Shown here: piece by piece, positions 20,956 to 28,683 of the stretch
Layout of the letters: each line of letters opens with the position of its first letter
How positions within the stretch are numbered: position 1 is the stretch's first letter
Source: JAIBJP01 sp035601195
GTDB lineage: Bacteria > Actinomycetota > Thermoleophilia > Gaiellales > Gaiellaceae
DNA length: 29,885 bases
Direction: 5' to 3'
Assembly (NCBI GenBank): GCA_035601195.1
Contig: DATNOU010000043.1
Span: 1 to 29,885 of the forward strand
The notes under the pieces: generated by a model
Seen by the model: the letters and a program-made list of their open reading frames with translations, nothing else
Databases searched by the model: none
Told to the model about the DNA's origin: nothing
Program-made: the position numbers and the translations under genes

Positions 20956-21354
20956 ATGCGAAAGCTTCTGCTTCTGGTCCCGCTCGGGCTGTTCCTCGCC
21001 GGCTGCGGCGGCACCAGCGGCGGCACGAACAACCCGAATCAGGGGCACCTCGGCGAGACGGCAGGGGTCGTGGGCAAGAAGGTGACGATCATCCTGAAGG
21101 ACTTCACCCTCACTCCCGACGCGGTCAAGCTGCCGAAGACCGGCACCTACACCTTCGAGCTCCACAACGAAGGGGCCCAGGTGCACAACCTCGAGATCGA
21201 GGGCAACGGCCTCGAGAAGAAGGGCACGAACATCGGCTTCGGCGAGAAGGAGACCTTCTCCGCCACCTTCACGAAGGCGGGCACGTACGAGATGTACTGC
21301 CCGGTCGACGGCCACAAAGCTCTCGGGATGAAGGGCACCATCACCGTCGGGTGA
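20956..21354 (+). CDS. Cupredoxin-fold copper lipoprotein
   Basis: A 132-residue exported lipoprotein. The N-terminus MRKLLLLVPLGLFLAGCGG is a lipoprotein signal with lipobox LAGC, so Cys17 is lipidated and anchored on the outside of the membrane. A short Gly/Asn linker precedes a cupredoxin domain (~35-132). The type 1 copper ligands His77 (QVHNLEI), Cys115 and His120 (YCPVDGH) and Met125 (LGMKG) are all present, so it should be a blue-copper electron carrier or copper chaperone. The ATG at 20956 follows TATGCT (20942-20947) by 8 nt without a ribosome site, suggesting leaderless expression. It is divergent from the tRNA. Confidence 0.92.
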   Translation: MRKLLLLVPLGLFLAGCGGTSGGTNNPNQGHLGETAGVVGKKVTIILKDFTLTPDAVKLPKTGTYTFELHNEGAQVHNLEIEGNGLEKKGTNIGFGEKETFSATFTKAGTYEMYCPVDGHKALGMKGTITVG

Positions 21355-21362
21355 CGGTTACC

Positions 21363-21391
21363 TCGACTCAGCGCCGAGAAACCCTCACAAT
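21363..21391 (+). promoter_or_regulatory. Possible promoter of the yjbQ-like gene
   Basis: TCGACT (21363-21368) and CACAAT (21386-21391) are 17 bp apart, each matching consensus at 4 of 6 positions. The gene start is 48 bp downstream, leaving room for a leader with the ribosome site AAGGAGG (21423-21429). Confidence 0.4.
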
Positions 21392-21439
21392 AGGGCGGCA
21401 CGCGCTCCAGCGGCCGTCCACGAAGGAGGGTGGTGAACG

Positions 21440-21892
21440 GTGAAGGTCTTCCAGCACGAACGGCAGCTCCGAACCACCGGCGGCCTGGCCGTCCGGGACA
21501 TCACCGAAGAGGTAACCGAGGCCGTCCGGGTGAGCGGCGTCGTCGACGGGATCGCCTGTGTCTACTCACCCCACACAACGTGCTGCGTACGGGTGAACGA
21601 GTTCGAGAGCGGCTTCCTCGAGGACTTCGCCAACCTGCTCAAACGCCTCGTGCCGAGCGAGACCTACTACGCCCACGACGACTGGGACCGGCGCACCGAG
21701 AACATCTGTCCCGAGGACATGGACTTCGGGAACGGGCACTCGCACTGCATGGCGATGTTGCTCGGGACCGCCGGGGAGTCGATCCCGGTGCGCGACGGCG
21801 AGCTCTGCCTGGGCACCTGGCAGCGCGTGCTCTTCCTCGAGCTCGATCGCGAGCGCGACCGGCGCTGGATCGTCCAGGTCGTCGGGACCTAG
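21440..21892 (+). CDS. YjbQ/UPF0047 family protein
   Basis: A 150-residue single-domain protein of the widespread YjbQ family. The conserved features are visible: SPHTTCCVRVNE (43-54), a histidine-rich GNGHSHCMAMLLG (97-109), and the closing GTWQRVLFLELDRERDRR. Bacterial members are reported to have weak thiamine phosphate synthase activity, but the true role is unsettled. The GTG start is preceded by AAGGAGG with a rather long spacer of 10 nt. It sits alone on the + strand and converges with the DUF2017 gene, whose stop lies 5 bp away. Confidence 0.92.
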   Translation: MKVFQHERQLRTTGGLAVRDITEEVTEAVRVSGVVDGIACVYSPHTTCCVRVNEFESGFLEDFANLLKRLVPSETYYAHDDWDRRTENICPEDMDFGNGHSHCMAMLLGTAGESIPVRDGELCLGTWQRVLFLELDRERDRRWIVQVVGT

Positions 21893-21896
21893 CCAG

Positions 21897-22376
21897 CTAG
21901 TCCGGCAACTCCGCGGCCAACGCCTCGACGAGCTGTTCCTGGAGCCAGGACAGGTACGCGTACAGCGCAAGCTCCGGCGCACCCGGATCGTCTTCGGCGA
22001 GATCCGCGAGCAAAGTCTCGTCGCTCACCTCGAGGCGCGTGCCGAGGAACAGCCGTAGGTCGTTCAGCGCGGTCAGCCAAGCCTGCGCTTGCTCGGCGGT
22101 GAGGCGCTCGGCCGACGCGGTCTCGGACAGCACCCGCAGCGACCGCCGCCGCCCCGCCAGCAACTCCCCTCCCAGCAGCTCCCGATAGGCCGCCTCGTCC
22201 TGCTCGTCCTCGTAGGCGTGGGGGAAGAGCCGGCGCAGGCCGGGATCCTCCGGAGCGTCCTCGAGCAGCGAACGCAGCTCGTCCGGAAGCTGGCGCAGGA
22301 GCGCGCGCTCCGCCTCGGGCAGGTGCAGGACGTAGTCGCCGTCCCCGCTGCGCTCGATTCGCCGCTCGTTCCACAT
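21897..22376 (-). CDS. DUF2017 family protein
   Basis: A 159-residue, largely helical, acidic protein. Its position directly behind clpS, and features such as LPEAERALLRQLPDELRSLL and LRRLFPHAYEDEQDEAAYREL in part, match the actinobacterial DUF2017 family, whose role is unknown. The C-terminal half (TAEQAQAWLTALNDLRLFLG) is typical. The start is ATG at 22376, overlapping the clpS stop by one base (TGATG), so translation is coupled. The constant clpS pairing suggests a part in ClpAP/ClpCP substrate delivery or its control, but this is inference. Confidence 0.88.
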   Translation of the reverse strand: MWNERRIERSGDGDYVLHLPEAERALLRQLPDELRSLLEDAPEDPGLRRLFPHAYEDEQDEAAYRELLGGELLAGRRRSLRVLSETASAERLTAEQAQAWLTALNDLRLFLGTRLEVSDETLLADLAEDDPGAPELALYAYLSWLQEQLVEALAAELPD

Positions 22377-22675
22377 CAATCACGTTGCATGGTGGCCCAG
22401 AGCCCGTGACCGTGGAGGCGCGAGACGTCATGCTCGGCCTTCTCGCGCGTCCCACTCGAGACTACCGCCTTGCCTTCGTGGTGGACCTGCAGCATCAACT
22501 TCGTCGCCTTGGCCTTGCTGTAGCCGAACAGCTTCTGGAAGACGAGTGTGACGTACGACATGAGGTTGATCGGATCGTTCCAGACGATCACCACCCACGG
22601 GCGCTCGTGCTCGAGCTCGTCGCCTCCGCGCGGCTGCTCGACCTCGACCTCGGCGGGAGCTAGCGTCGACGACAC
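22376..22675 (-). CDS. clpS: ATP-dependent Clp protease adaptor ClpS
   Basis: ClpS delivers proteins with N-degron residues to the Clp ATPase-protease. The 99-residue protein has a disordered N-terminus of ~25 residues. The core follows: PWVVIVWNDPINLMSYVTLVFQKLFGYS in part, with the conserved NDP that binds the N-degron, then LMLQVHHEGKAVVSSGTREKAEHDV, which contains the conserved HxxG-like and xExAE-like segments. The GTG start lies 13 bp after the sigma-factor stop. Its stop overlaps DUF2017. Co-transcription with the sigma factor is likely. Confidence 0.96.
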   Translation of the reverse strand: MSSTLAPAEVEVEQPRGGDELEHERPWVVIVWNDPINLMSYVTLVFQKLFGYSKAKATKLMLQVHHEGKAVVSSGTREKAEHDVSRLHGHGLWATMQRD

Positions 22676-22688
22676 CGGCAGCCGCGAG

Positions 22689-23735
22689 TCAGGCGACCTT
22701 CAGCGCTTCGATCTCACGGTTGACCGCGAGCCGCTCGAGGGCACTCGATTCGATCTGGCGCACGCGCTCACGCGTGAGGCCGAGCTCGCGGCCGATCGCC
22801 TCCAGCGATGCCGGGTCGCGGTCACCGTTGAGCCCGTAGCGGCGCTTGACGACCTCGCGCTCGCGGTCCGGCAGCTGCGCGACTGCGCGCCGGAGCACGT
22901 CCTCGTCGAGGCTGACCGTGAGCTCCGCTTCCGGCTCCGCGCCCTCGCTCGCAAAGAGGTCTCCGAGCCGTCCTTCGCTGTCGCTCCCGAGCGGCTTGTC
23001 GAGGCTCGCGATCGCCCGCGCCGCCTGCTGCACCTCGTGGACCTGCTTCAGCGACAGCTTTGCCTGCTCGGCGATCTCCTCTTCGGTCGGCTGCCGGCCG
23101 AGCTTCGGCGCCAGCGTCCGCTCCGCTCGCGCCATCTTCTGCTCACGCTCACCGATGTGGACCGGAAGACGGATCGTGCGCGACTTGTTCGCGACGCCAC
23201 GCTGAACGGCTTGGCGGATCCACCAGGTGGCGTAGGTCGAGAACTTGAATCCTCGGCGCCAGTCGAACTTCTCGACCGCGCGGATCAGACCGATGATCCC
23301 CTCCTGGATCAGGTCGAGCAGGGAGAGCTCGTGGCCCTGATAGCGCTTGGCGATCGAGACCACCAGCCGGAGGTTCGAATTGATCATCCGCTCCTTCGCC
23401 TCGTGGTCGCCTCGCTCGATCCGCTTGGCCAGGTCCACTTCCTCCTCCTTCGTCAGCAGCGGCCAGCGGCCGGCTTCGTTCAGGAAGAGCTGAAGCGCAT
23501 CGGTTGTCGCGACGGCGAGATCGCCGTTGACGTAGGTGCTTTCGTGACTCTCCTTGCCGCAGTCGTCGCTGACCTCGAGCCCGCGCTCCTCTAGTTGCTC
23601 GTAGAGCGCGCGGATCTCCTCGTCGTCCAACTCGTGCTCCTGGACGAGCTCGTTCAGGTGGGAGAGGTTGACGCACCCCTCATCCTCGCCCCTGGCGATC
23701 AGCGCTTCGATCCGATCGCTCGTAATCTCGGTCAT
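22689..23735 (-). CDS. rpoD: Primary-type sigma-70 factor (RpoD/SigA)
   Basis: A 348-residue sigma factor that directs RNA polymerase to housekeeping promoters. A region 1.1-like N-terminus is present (NLSHLNELVQEHELDDEEI), a mark of primary factors. Region 1.2 follows (TTDALQLFLNEAGRWPLLT), then region 2 with NLRLVVSIAKRYQGHELSLL and the promoter-melting KFSTYATWWIRQAV, region 3, and region 4 with LPDREREVVKRRYGL and LGLTRERVRQIESSALERL. It is short, having almost no non-conserved region. The ATG at 23735 follows GGGAGGGAGG closely; an upstream GTG-type start inside the GNAT end is less likely. The GNAT stop lies only 10 bp ahead, so the genes form an operon. Confidence 0.93.
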   Translation of the reverse strand: MTEITSDRIEALIARGEDEGCVNLSHLNELVQEHELDDEEIRALYEQLEERGLEVSDDCGKESHESTYVNGDLAVATTDALQLFLNEAGRWPLLTKEEEVDLAKRIERGDHEAKERMINSNLRLVVSIAKRYQGHELSLLDLIQEGIIGLIRAVEKFDWRRGFKFSTYATWWIRQAVQRGVANKSRTIRLPVHIGEREQKMARAERTLAPKLGRQPTEEEIAEQAKLSLKQVHEVQQAARAIASLDKPLGSDSEGRLGDLFASEGAEPEAELTVSLDEDVLRRAVAQLPDREREVVKRRYGLNGDRDPASLEAIGRELGLTRERVRQIESSALERLAVNREIEALKVA

Positions 23736-23745
23736 CCTCCCTCCC

Positions 23746-24309
23746 TTATTCCTGATTCCCATCCTTTAAATCGCCTTCCAAGAGGGAGTACAGCACGCAG
23801 TCGCGCCGGCTGCCCTGGAGCTCGATGTAGCTCCGGAGCAGGCCCTCCCGCTGGAAGCCGGCGCCCTCGGCGACGCGCTGCGACGGCTCGTTCTCGGGAT
23901 CGGTCACCAGCTGGACGCGCGGCAGGCCGAGCTCTCGCAGCGCCCATTGGGCGACGAGCCGCAGCGCCGACGTCGCGACCCCGCGCCGCCTAGCTTCCCG
24001 CGCGACCCAGTAGCCGATCGAGCCCTGCAGGGCGTAGTCCTCGTGCAGGCGCAGCCCGACCGCGCCCAGCACCTCGCCCGCTTCCCGGCCGGTGACGGCG
24101 AAGGCTGCGTGGCGGCCGTCGTCCCAATCGCGCTCGGTCTGCTCGATCCAGGTACGCGCGTGCTCATCGCTGTACGGCGAAGGCACGCGAGTCCAGCGCG
24201 AGATCTCCGGGTCCTGGCAGATCTCGGCGACGCGCGGCACATCGGCCAGCCTCCAGGGGCGCAGGACGAGCGCGTCGTCCGCGAGCTCGGTTCGCGCCGG
24301 TGCCTGCAT
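23746..24309 (-). CDS. GNAT-family N-acetyltransferase (RimJ/RimL-like)
   Basis: A 187-residue enzyme that would transfer acetyl from acetyl-CoA to an amine or to a protein N-terminus. The N-terminal LVLRPWRLADVPRVAEICQD and the middle HAAFAVTGREAGEVLGAVGL are typical of the RimJ/RimL group. The acetyl-CoA loop is REARRRGVATSAL, followed by VTDPENEPSQRVAEGAGFQREG and the last strand RRDCVLYSLL. It stands between the Rpf-like gene (9-bp gap) and the sigma gene (10-bp gap). The ATG at 24309 has no ribosome site. The substrate is unknown. Confidence 0.92.
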   Translation of the reverse strand: MQAPARTELADDALVLRPWRLADVPRVAEICQDPEISRWTRVPSPYSDEHARTWIEQTERDWDDGRHAAFAVTGREAGEVLGAVGLRLHEDYALQGSIGYWVAREARRRGVATSALRLVAQWALRELGLPRVQLVTDPENEPSQRVAEGAGFQREGLLRSYIELQGSRRDCVLYSLLEGDLKDGNQE

Positions 24310-24318
24310 ACAAGGAGG

Positions 24319-24876
24319 TTAGAGCAGGCCGCAGTGCCGGGCCGTGTTGGGCCACGCGCCGTAGCCGCGCCCGCTTCGGTGGGCGCGCTCGGCCACCCAC
24401 ATCTGCTCGAGCGCTGTCCAGCGATTGGCCCAGCCGCGGCGCAGGAGTACCCGCGGGGCGTAGCTCTGCATGAAGCCGCGATCCATCTGCAGGCCGCCCC
24501 AGTACGGGTCGCTTCCGTCCCCCCAGCTGCCCTCGAAACGATGGATGCAGAGCCAGCCCCGCCTGTGGGGCGGACGAGCTGCGACCTTGCGTACGTGGCG
24601 TGCGTGACGGCGCCAATAGAGCAGGGCACGCCGGGTGTTGAGCGGCGCCGCCGAATGCGCTCGGCGCTGGCCGATCAGGATCTGCCAGCGCCAGGTTGTG
24701 GCGCGCAGCCGTCGCGTCACGAGTGGATTGACATGGCGTTCGGACGCGATCTTGCCCTTGGTCTTGTGGTTGGCCCGCTTCTTCGGCGGGCTCGTCGCCG
24801 ACGCCAAAGCCGACGCGGCGGCCGCGACGGCCAGCAGAACCGCGAGCACAGGCAGAAGCACACGTTTTGAACTCAC
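24319..24876 (-). CDS. Secreted Rpf/transglycosylase-like protein
   Basis: A 185-residue exported protein. A signal peptide (KRVLLPVLAVLLAVAAAASA, residues 4-23) is followed by a basic linker rich in Arg and His (~30-105). A C-terminal transglycosylase-like domain of ~75 residues follows, of the resuscitation-promoting-factor type. The domain has Cys110 and Cys182 for a disulfide, Glu115 in CIHRFEGSWG as the likely catalytic acid, PYWGGLQMDRGF, and the closing GYGAWPNTARHC. It would cut peptidoglycan glycan strands during growth or exit from dormancy. The GTG start has ribosome site AAGGAGG with 9 nt between, lying partly in the loop of CCCC-AAGGA-GGGG. The leader upstream looks structured. 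Confidence 0.88.
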   Translation of the reverse strand: MSSKRVLLPVLAVLLAVAAAASALASATSPPKKRANHKTKGKIASERHVNPLVTRRLRATTWRWQILIGQRRAHSAAPLNTRRALLYWRRHARHVRKVAARPPHRRGWLCIHRFEGSWGDGSDPYWGGLQMDRGFMQSYAPRVLLRRGWANRWTALEQMWVAERAHRSGRGYGAWPNTARHCGLL

Positions 24877-24884
24877 CGCAGAAA

Positions 24885-24989
24885 CCCCTCCTTGGGGAGT
24901 CGACTCTCATCGGCTCGACAGGAAGCGCGTCCGCGGGCGGCGCGGGAGACTTGCTTCCGTGGCCTGGTCGATACGACCTGTTCCGAGAG
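24885..24989 (-). ncRNA. Candidate structured leader of the Rpf-like gene
   Basis: Within ~100 bp upstream of the Rpf-like start, several nested pairings are possible. CTCTC/GAGAG (24904-24908 with 24985-24989, extended by GG/CC past a bulge) would close GGAAGC/GCTTCC (24921-24926 with 24953-24958) and the perfect hairpin GGTCG-ATA-CGACC (24966-24978). A further CCCC/GGGG hairpin (24885-24897) holds part of the ribosome site in its loop. This looks like a multi-branched 5' leader. GC-rich DNA folds easily, so the claim is tentative. It lacks the motifs of the c-di-AMP (ydaO) riboswitch often found before rpf genes. Confidence 0.35.
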
Positions 24990-25078
24990 CTGTTAGACGC
25001 CAAACCTGACAACTGGTTAGCGTTGCTCGTGCGCTTCGCCACGAAGATGGAGTGAAACCCGCTTGATACCGTCGAAAG

Positions 25079-26233
25079 GTGCGCCGACTTGTCCTGCTGC
25101 TGAGCGCAATCGTCGCGCTCGACATCATGTTTTTCGCGGCGCTCGCGCCGCTGCTGCCGCACTTCGTGACCGAGTACGGCCTCTCGAAGGGCGCGGCCGG
25201 CCTCCTCTCCGCCTCGTACGCGGCCGGGGTGCTCGCGGCCTCTGTCCCCGGGGGGGTCGCCGCGTCGCGTTTCGGGCCGCGGCAGGCAGCTCTGGGCGGA
25301 GTCGCGCTGACCGCGGCCGCGAGCCTCGCGTTCGCGGTCTCGAGCAATGTCTGGATGCTCGGTGCCGCTCGGCTGCTCCAGGGGGTCGGGAGCGCCTTCT
25401 CGTGGTCGGGTGCGCTCGCCTGGCTAGTCGCAGCGGCACCGCGCGAGCGGCGCGGCGCGTTGATCGGGGCCACGATGGGCGCGGCCGTCTTCGGCGCCCT
25501 ACTCGGGCCCGTCCTGGGCGCGATCGCCACGGTGGCGGGTGTGCGAGGGACCTTCCTGGGGGTGAGCGTGCTCGGGCTGGGGCTCGGCGCCTGGGTGCTC
25601 GCCACTCCCGGGGTGCCGGCGCAGCCACAGTCGCTCTCGGCGCTGCGGCGCGCCGACCGGCGCCTGCTCGGCGGGCTCTGGCTTCTGGTCCTGCCCGCGT
25701 TGCTCTTCGGAGTGCTGGCGGTGCTCGTGCCGCTGAAGCTCCATGCTGACGGCTGGGGCGGCGTCGCGATCGGCGCGGTCTTCCTCGCCACCGCGGGCCT
25801 CGAGGTGGCCCTGAACCCGTTGCTCGGGCACTTCAGCGACAAGCGCGGGCGCTTGCTGCCGGTGCGAGTCGCGCTGCTCGGCTCGACGATGGTGTCGCTC
25901 GCGTTCGCGTGGGCCGACTCGGCGCCGCTCGTGGCGGGACTCGTGGTGATCGCGGGGATCACCTACGGCGGCTTCTACACCCCGGGGATGGCGCTGCTCA
26001 CCGACGCGGCCGAGCGGCAGGGCATCGCGCCGGGCCTCGCTTTCGGCGCGATGAACGGTGCCTGGGCGGCGGGCAACGTCGTGGGGCCCGCGCTCGGCGG
26101 GTGGCTCGCGGAGGTGGCCGGCGACTCGCTGCCGTACCTGCTCCTCGCTCTCGTCTGCGTGCTGACGCTGGCGGTGACGATGTCGTGGGCGCCCCGCTAC
26201 CTCCAGGCGAGGTCGCGCCCGAGCAGCTCGTAG
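25079..26233 (+). CDS. MFS transporter
   Basis: A 384-residue integral membrane protein with about 12 hydrophobic segments, fitting the major facilitator superfamily. The loop between TM2 and TM3 carries GGVAASRFGPRQAALGG, the MFS motif A region. TM4-TM5 contain RLLQGVGSAFSWSGALAWLV and GALIGATMGAAVFGALLGPVLG in part. The motif is repeated in the second half (GHFSDKRGRLLPVR). The cargo is unknown; a drug or sugar exporter is the usual guess. The GTG start has GAAAGG just upstream and a GATACC 8 nt before it. Its 3' end overlaps the convergent sulfotransferase gene by 37 bp. Confidence 0.9.
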   Translation: MRRLVLLLSAIVALDIMFFAALAPLLPHFVTEYGLSKGAAGLLSASYAAGVLAASVPGGVAASRFGPRQAALGGVALTAAASLAFAVSSNVWMLGAARLLQGVGSAFSWSGALAWLVAAAPRERRGALIGATMGAAVFGALLGPVLGAIATVAGVRGTFLGVSVLGLGLGAWVLATPGVPAQPQSLSALRRADRRLLGGLWLLVLPALLFGVLAVLVPLKLHADGWGGVAIGAVFLATAGLEVALNPLLGHFSDKRGRLLPVRVALLGSTMVSLAFAWADSAPLVAGLVVIAGITYGGFYTPGMALLTDAAERQGIAPGLAFGAMNGAWAAGNVVGPALGGWLAEVAGDSLPYLLLALVCVLTLAVTMSWAPRYLQARSRPSSS

Positions 26234-27048
26234 AGGCGCCGGTTCGGCTCGGCGAAGTACTGCGCGAGCTCCGCGCGCGTCTCCGGCTTCATCTCCTCGT
26301 ACCGCCGCTCGAATACGCGCGGGTAGGCGTCGAGCCCGTGCGGTGCCGCGCCGAGGAACTCGAGCACCCGCGCATACGACCGGTCGGGCTCGCCCAGAAG
26401 CTCCTCGCTGGGGATGATCAGCAGCTGCTCGGGCGGAAAGACCCCGAGCCAGCGCTCGAGTTGCTCGGCGTACCTGCCGCGTGCCTTGTAGGTGTGGCTC
26501 CACCAGGCGCGGCTGAAGTAGCGCGGGTCGGATCGGAGGCGCTCCTCCTCCCCGTCGAGGCGCTGCTCCTCGGCGGCAAGCGCCTCCTCGAACGAGAATG
26601 GCTCGCGGCCGAGCGCGACCTCGTGGTGGTAGTGGGAGAGCGCGCGGTCGACCGGGTTGCGGACGAGCGCGACCAGCCTCGCGTCCGGCACCAGCTGCTT
26701 GACCCGCTCCGGCCCGAGCGGGTGGAAGAGGTAGCTCGGGCTCGCCTCGCCGACGAGCTCGCCGCGGGTGCGCAGGAGGTTCGGGAAGTTGCCGCGGTAC
26801 CAACTCGCGCCTCGCGCGTAGTGCCGGTCGAAGTAGCTGACCTCTTTCCAGGACGGGCCCGTGATGCCCGGGTGGCGGCGCAGGAAGGCATAGAGCGCGG
26901 TCGTGCCGGCCTTCTGCGCGCCGAGGATCAGAAAGTCGGGCAGGGGCCGGACCGCCGCAGTGGCCCGGCCGTAGGTCCAGATGACGTTGCGCAAGACCAC
27001 CCGGGCCGGCTCCGGGATCGTCGGGATCAGCTCGGCGGGCAGCCTCAC
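26197..27048 (-). CDS. Sulfotransferase (NDST/heparan-type)
   Basis: A 283-residue PAPS-dependent sulfotransferase. The 5'-phosphosulfate loop LGAQKAGTTALY (42-53) includes Lys46. The 3'-phosphate site LVALVRNPVDRALSHYHHE has Arg130 and Ser138. Conserved KEVSYFDRHYARG is shared with the heparan-sulfate N-sulfotransferase type. The enzyme moves sulfate from PAPS to a hydroxyl or amino group of a carbohydrate, lipid or small molecule; the acceptor is not predictable. It is the last gene of a run with a second sulfotransferase 7 bp upstream. The GTG start lacks a clear ribosome site. The end overlaps the MFS gene by 37 bp. Confidence 0.92.
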   Translation of the reverse strand: MRLPAELIPTIPEPARVVLRNVIWTYGRATAAVRPLPDFLILGAQKAGTTALYAFLRRHPGITGPSWKEVSYFDRHYARGASWYRGNFPNLLRTRGELVGEASPSYLFHPLGPERVKQLVPDARLVALVRNPVDRALSHYHHEVALGREPFSFEEALAAEEQRLDGEEERLRSDPRYFSRAWWSHTYKARGRYAEQLERWLGVFPPEQLLIIPSEELLGEPDRSYARVLEFLGAAPHGLDAYPRVFERRYEEMKPETRAELAQYFAEPNRRLYELLGRDLAWR

Positions 27049-27055
27049 CGGGTGC

Positions 27056-27904
27056 TCACGAATAGCCGAGCTCGCGCAGAAGCGGGCCGGTCTCGGTCTC
27101 TACGTCGGCTACCTGCTGCTCGGTCAGGTCGCGGCGCCAGCGGCCGACGGATTGGGAGTGCACGTCTCGAAGGGCTTCGGCGAGCTCGTCCGCGTCGGCG
27201 CCGATGTGGCGGGCGATGCGGGTCGCGGTGGCGTCCGGGTCAGCGACGAGCTCCTCGTAGCGCACCTCGAGCGTGGCGGCGGGCGCGGCCGCCCTCGCTG
27301 CCGTGAGGTAACGGCGCCAGGCCCAGCCCGCGCGAGCCGCCTCGCTGGCGGCGCGGAACTCCTGAACCCGCTCCGGCTCGACCCAGAAGCGGGCCTGCTC
27401 GCCGTAGGGGCTGCCCACGTCGTCGGCTCCGCCCCGCTCGACGCGGAGCCATCCCTTCTCGAGCAAGGAGCAGACGACGTCGCGTCCGTCGCGAACCATG
27501 TGCACGACCTTCGCCTGCGGGTAGGCGCTGAGCGCCGCGCCGAGGACGAAGCTCGTCTCGGGTGTCTGCTCGACGGCCCGTAGGCGGCGGGCCAGGCCAA
27601 AGCGGCGCACGCGCTCGAGAATTCGGCGCAGGCGCCGAGCCGCCTCGTACTCGGACAGTGCCGCGAGCTCGTCGATCGAGACCTTGAGCGGGCCGACCTC
27701 GCCGAGGTCGACGAACCCCGTCAGCCGGCCGAGCGAACCACCCATGAACGACGTCCCGGAGCGCGGCGCGCCGACCACGAAGACCGGCCGCTCGGTCGCG
27801 TCCCCCGCATCGCTAGACGATTTCCTCCGTCCACGGAGGGCGACGCGCGCGGCGGCGTTGCCGTAGAGGCGCAGTAGTTGCCCGGTGTCGGAAGGCGCGG
27901 CCAC
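27056..27904 (-). CDS. Second sulfotransferase
   Basis: A 282-residue protein of a different sulfotransferase subfamily from its neighbour. The PAPS loop is VFVVGAPRSGTSFMGGSL (41-58) and the 3'-phosphate site is VVHMVRDGRDVVCSLLEKGW. The C-terminal part includes LEVRYEELVADPDATATRIARHIG in part, typical of family members that act on small molecules or glycolipids. The two enzymes share too little to be a recent duplication. GTG starts 11 bp after the SDR stop, so it is co-transcribed with the SDR and aldehyde dehydrogenase. The acceptor is unknown. Confidence 0.92.
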   Translation of the reverse strand: MAAPSDTGQLLRLYGNAAARVALRGRRKSSSDAGDATERPVFVVGAPRSGTSFMGGSLGRLTGFVDLGEVGPLKVSIDELAALSEYEAARRLRRILERVRRFGLARRLRAVEQTPETSFVLGAALSAYPQAKVVHMVRDGRDVVCSLLEKGWLRVERGGADDVGSPYGEQARFWVEPERVQEFRAASEAARAGWAWRRYLTAARAAAPAATLEVRYEELVADPDATATRIARHIGADADELAEALRDVHSQSVGRWRRDLTEQQVADVETETGPLLRELGYS

Positions 27905-27915
27905 GGCGCGGAAGC

Positions 27916-28683
27916 CTACTCAGGCGTAACGTAGGCGGCGGTCAGACCGCCGTCTACCAGGAAGGTCGTCCCGGTCACGTAGGAGGACTCGTCCGAGGCT
28001 AGGAAGAGTGCTCCGTTCGCGATCTCCCCCGCCTTCGCGAGGCGGCCCATGGGCAGGTGGACACGCCGTCGCTCGTACGCGGCCGGGTCGTCTTGGAAGA
28101 GCCGCAGGAGAAGCGGCGTCTCCACGGGGCCCGGGCAGAGAGCGTTCACCCGCACCCCGCGGCGTGCGAACTCGACCGCGAGCTCGCGGGTCAGCGAGAG
28201 CACCGCGCCCTTGGACGCCGTGTAGGCGATCTGCGAGGTCGCCGCGCCCACGAGAGCAACGAACGACGCGACGTTGATCACGGAGCCCGACCCGCGCTCG
28301 AGCAGGCGTGGGATCCCGTGCCTGCAGCAGAGGTAGACGCCCTTCGCGTTCACGTTCATGACGCGGTCCCACGCCTCCGGCTCGGTCTCGAGCACCGAGG
28401 CGTCGTCGCGCGGCATGATGCCGGCGTTGTTGTAGATCACGTCGATGCCGCCGTAGCGCTCTGCCGTCGCCGCGTACATCGCCTCGACGCTCGCCGGGTC
28501 GGCAACGTCGACCTCCTGGAAGAACGCCTCGCGGCACTCGGCCGCGACAGCCTCCCCGTGCTCGCGACTGACGTCGGCGACACACACCGACGCGCCCTCG
28601 GACGAGAACAGGATCGACGCCTCACGCCCGATCCCGCCGGCGGCTCCGGTGATCACTGCCACCTTTCCGTCGAGTCGCCCCAT
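27916..28683 (-). CDS. Short-chain dehydrogenase/reductase (classical SDR)
   Basis: A 255-residue NAD(P)-dependent oxidoreductase. It shows TGAAGGIG (12-19) for cofactor binding, VADVS with an Asp at the end of strand 2 that favours NAD over NADP, NNAG (85-88), Ser140 (NVASFVAL), and the catalytic pair Tyr154-Lys158 (YTASK). PGPVETP and the C-terminal GTTFLVDGGLTA are also classical. The ATG overlaps the aldehyde dehydrogenase stop by one base (TGATG). The natural reading is oxidation of an alcohol to an aldehyde that the neighbouring dehydrogenase then oxidises, but the substrate is not known. Confidence 0.95.
   Translation of the reverse strand: MGRLDGKVAVITGAAGGIGREASILFSSEGASVCVADVSREHGEAVAAECREAFFQEVDVADPASVEAMYAATAERYGGIDVIYNNAGIMPRDDASVLETEPEAWDRVMNVNAKGVYLCCRHGIPRLLERGSGSVINVASFVALVGAATSQIAYTASKGAVLSLTRELAVEFARRGVRVNALCPGPVETPLLLRLFQDDPAAYERRRVHLPMGRLAKAGEIANGALFLASDESSYVTGTTFLVDGGLTAAYVTPE

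Noticed and set aside
24990..25015. PafBC-type DNA-damage promoter (TTGTC..., minus strand) before the Rpf-like gene
   Set aside because: Only seven of nine bases of the first block match and the TANNNT block ends in G; too weak to claim.
24885..25078. c-di-AMP (ydaO) riboswitch upstream of the Rpf-like gene
   Set aside because: The conserved purine-rich blocks expected in that riboswitch class are not found, although the region can fold.
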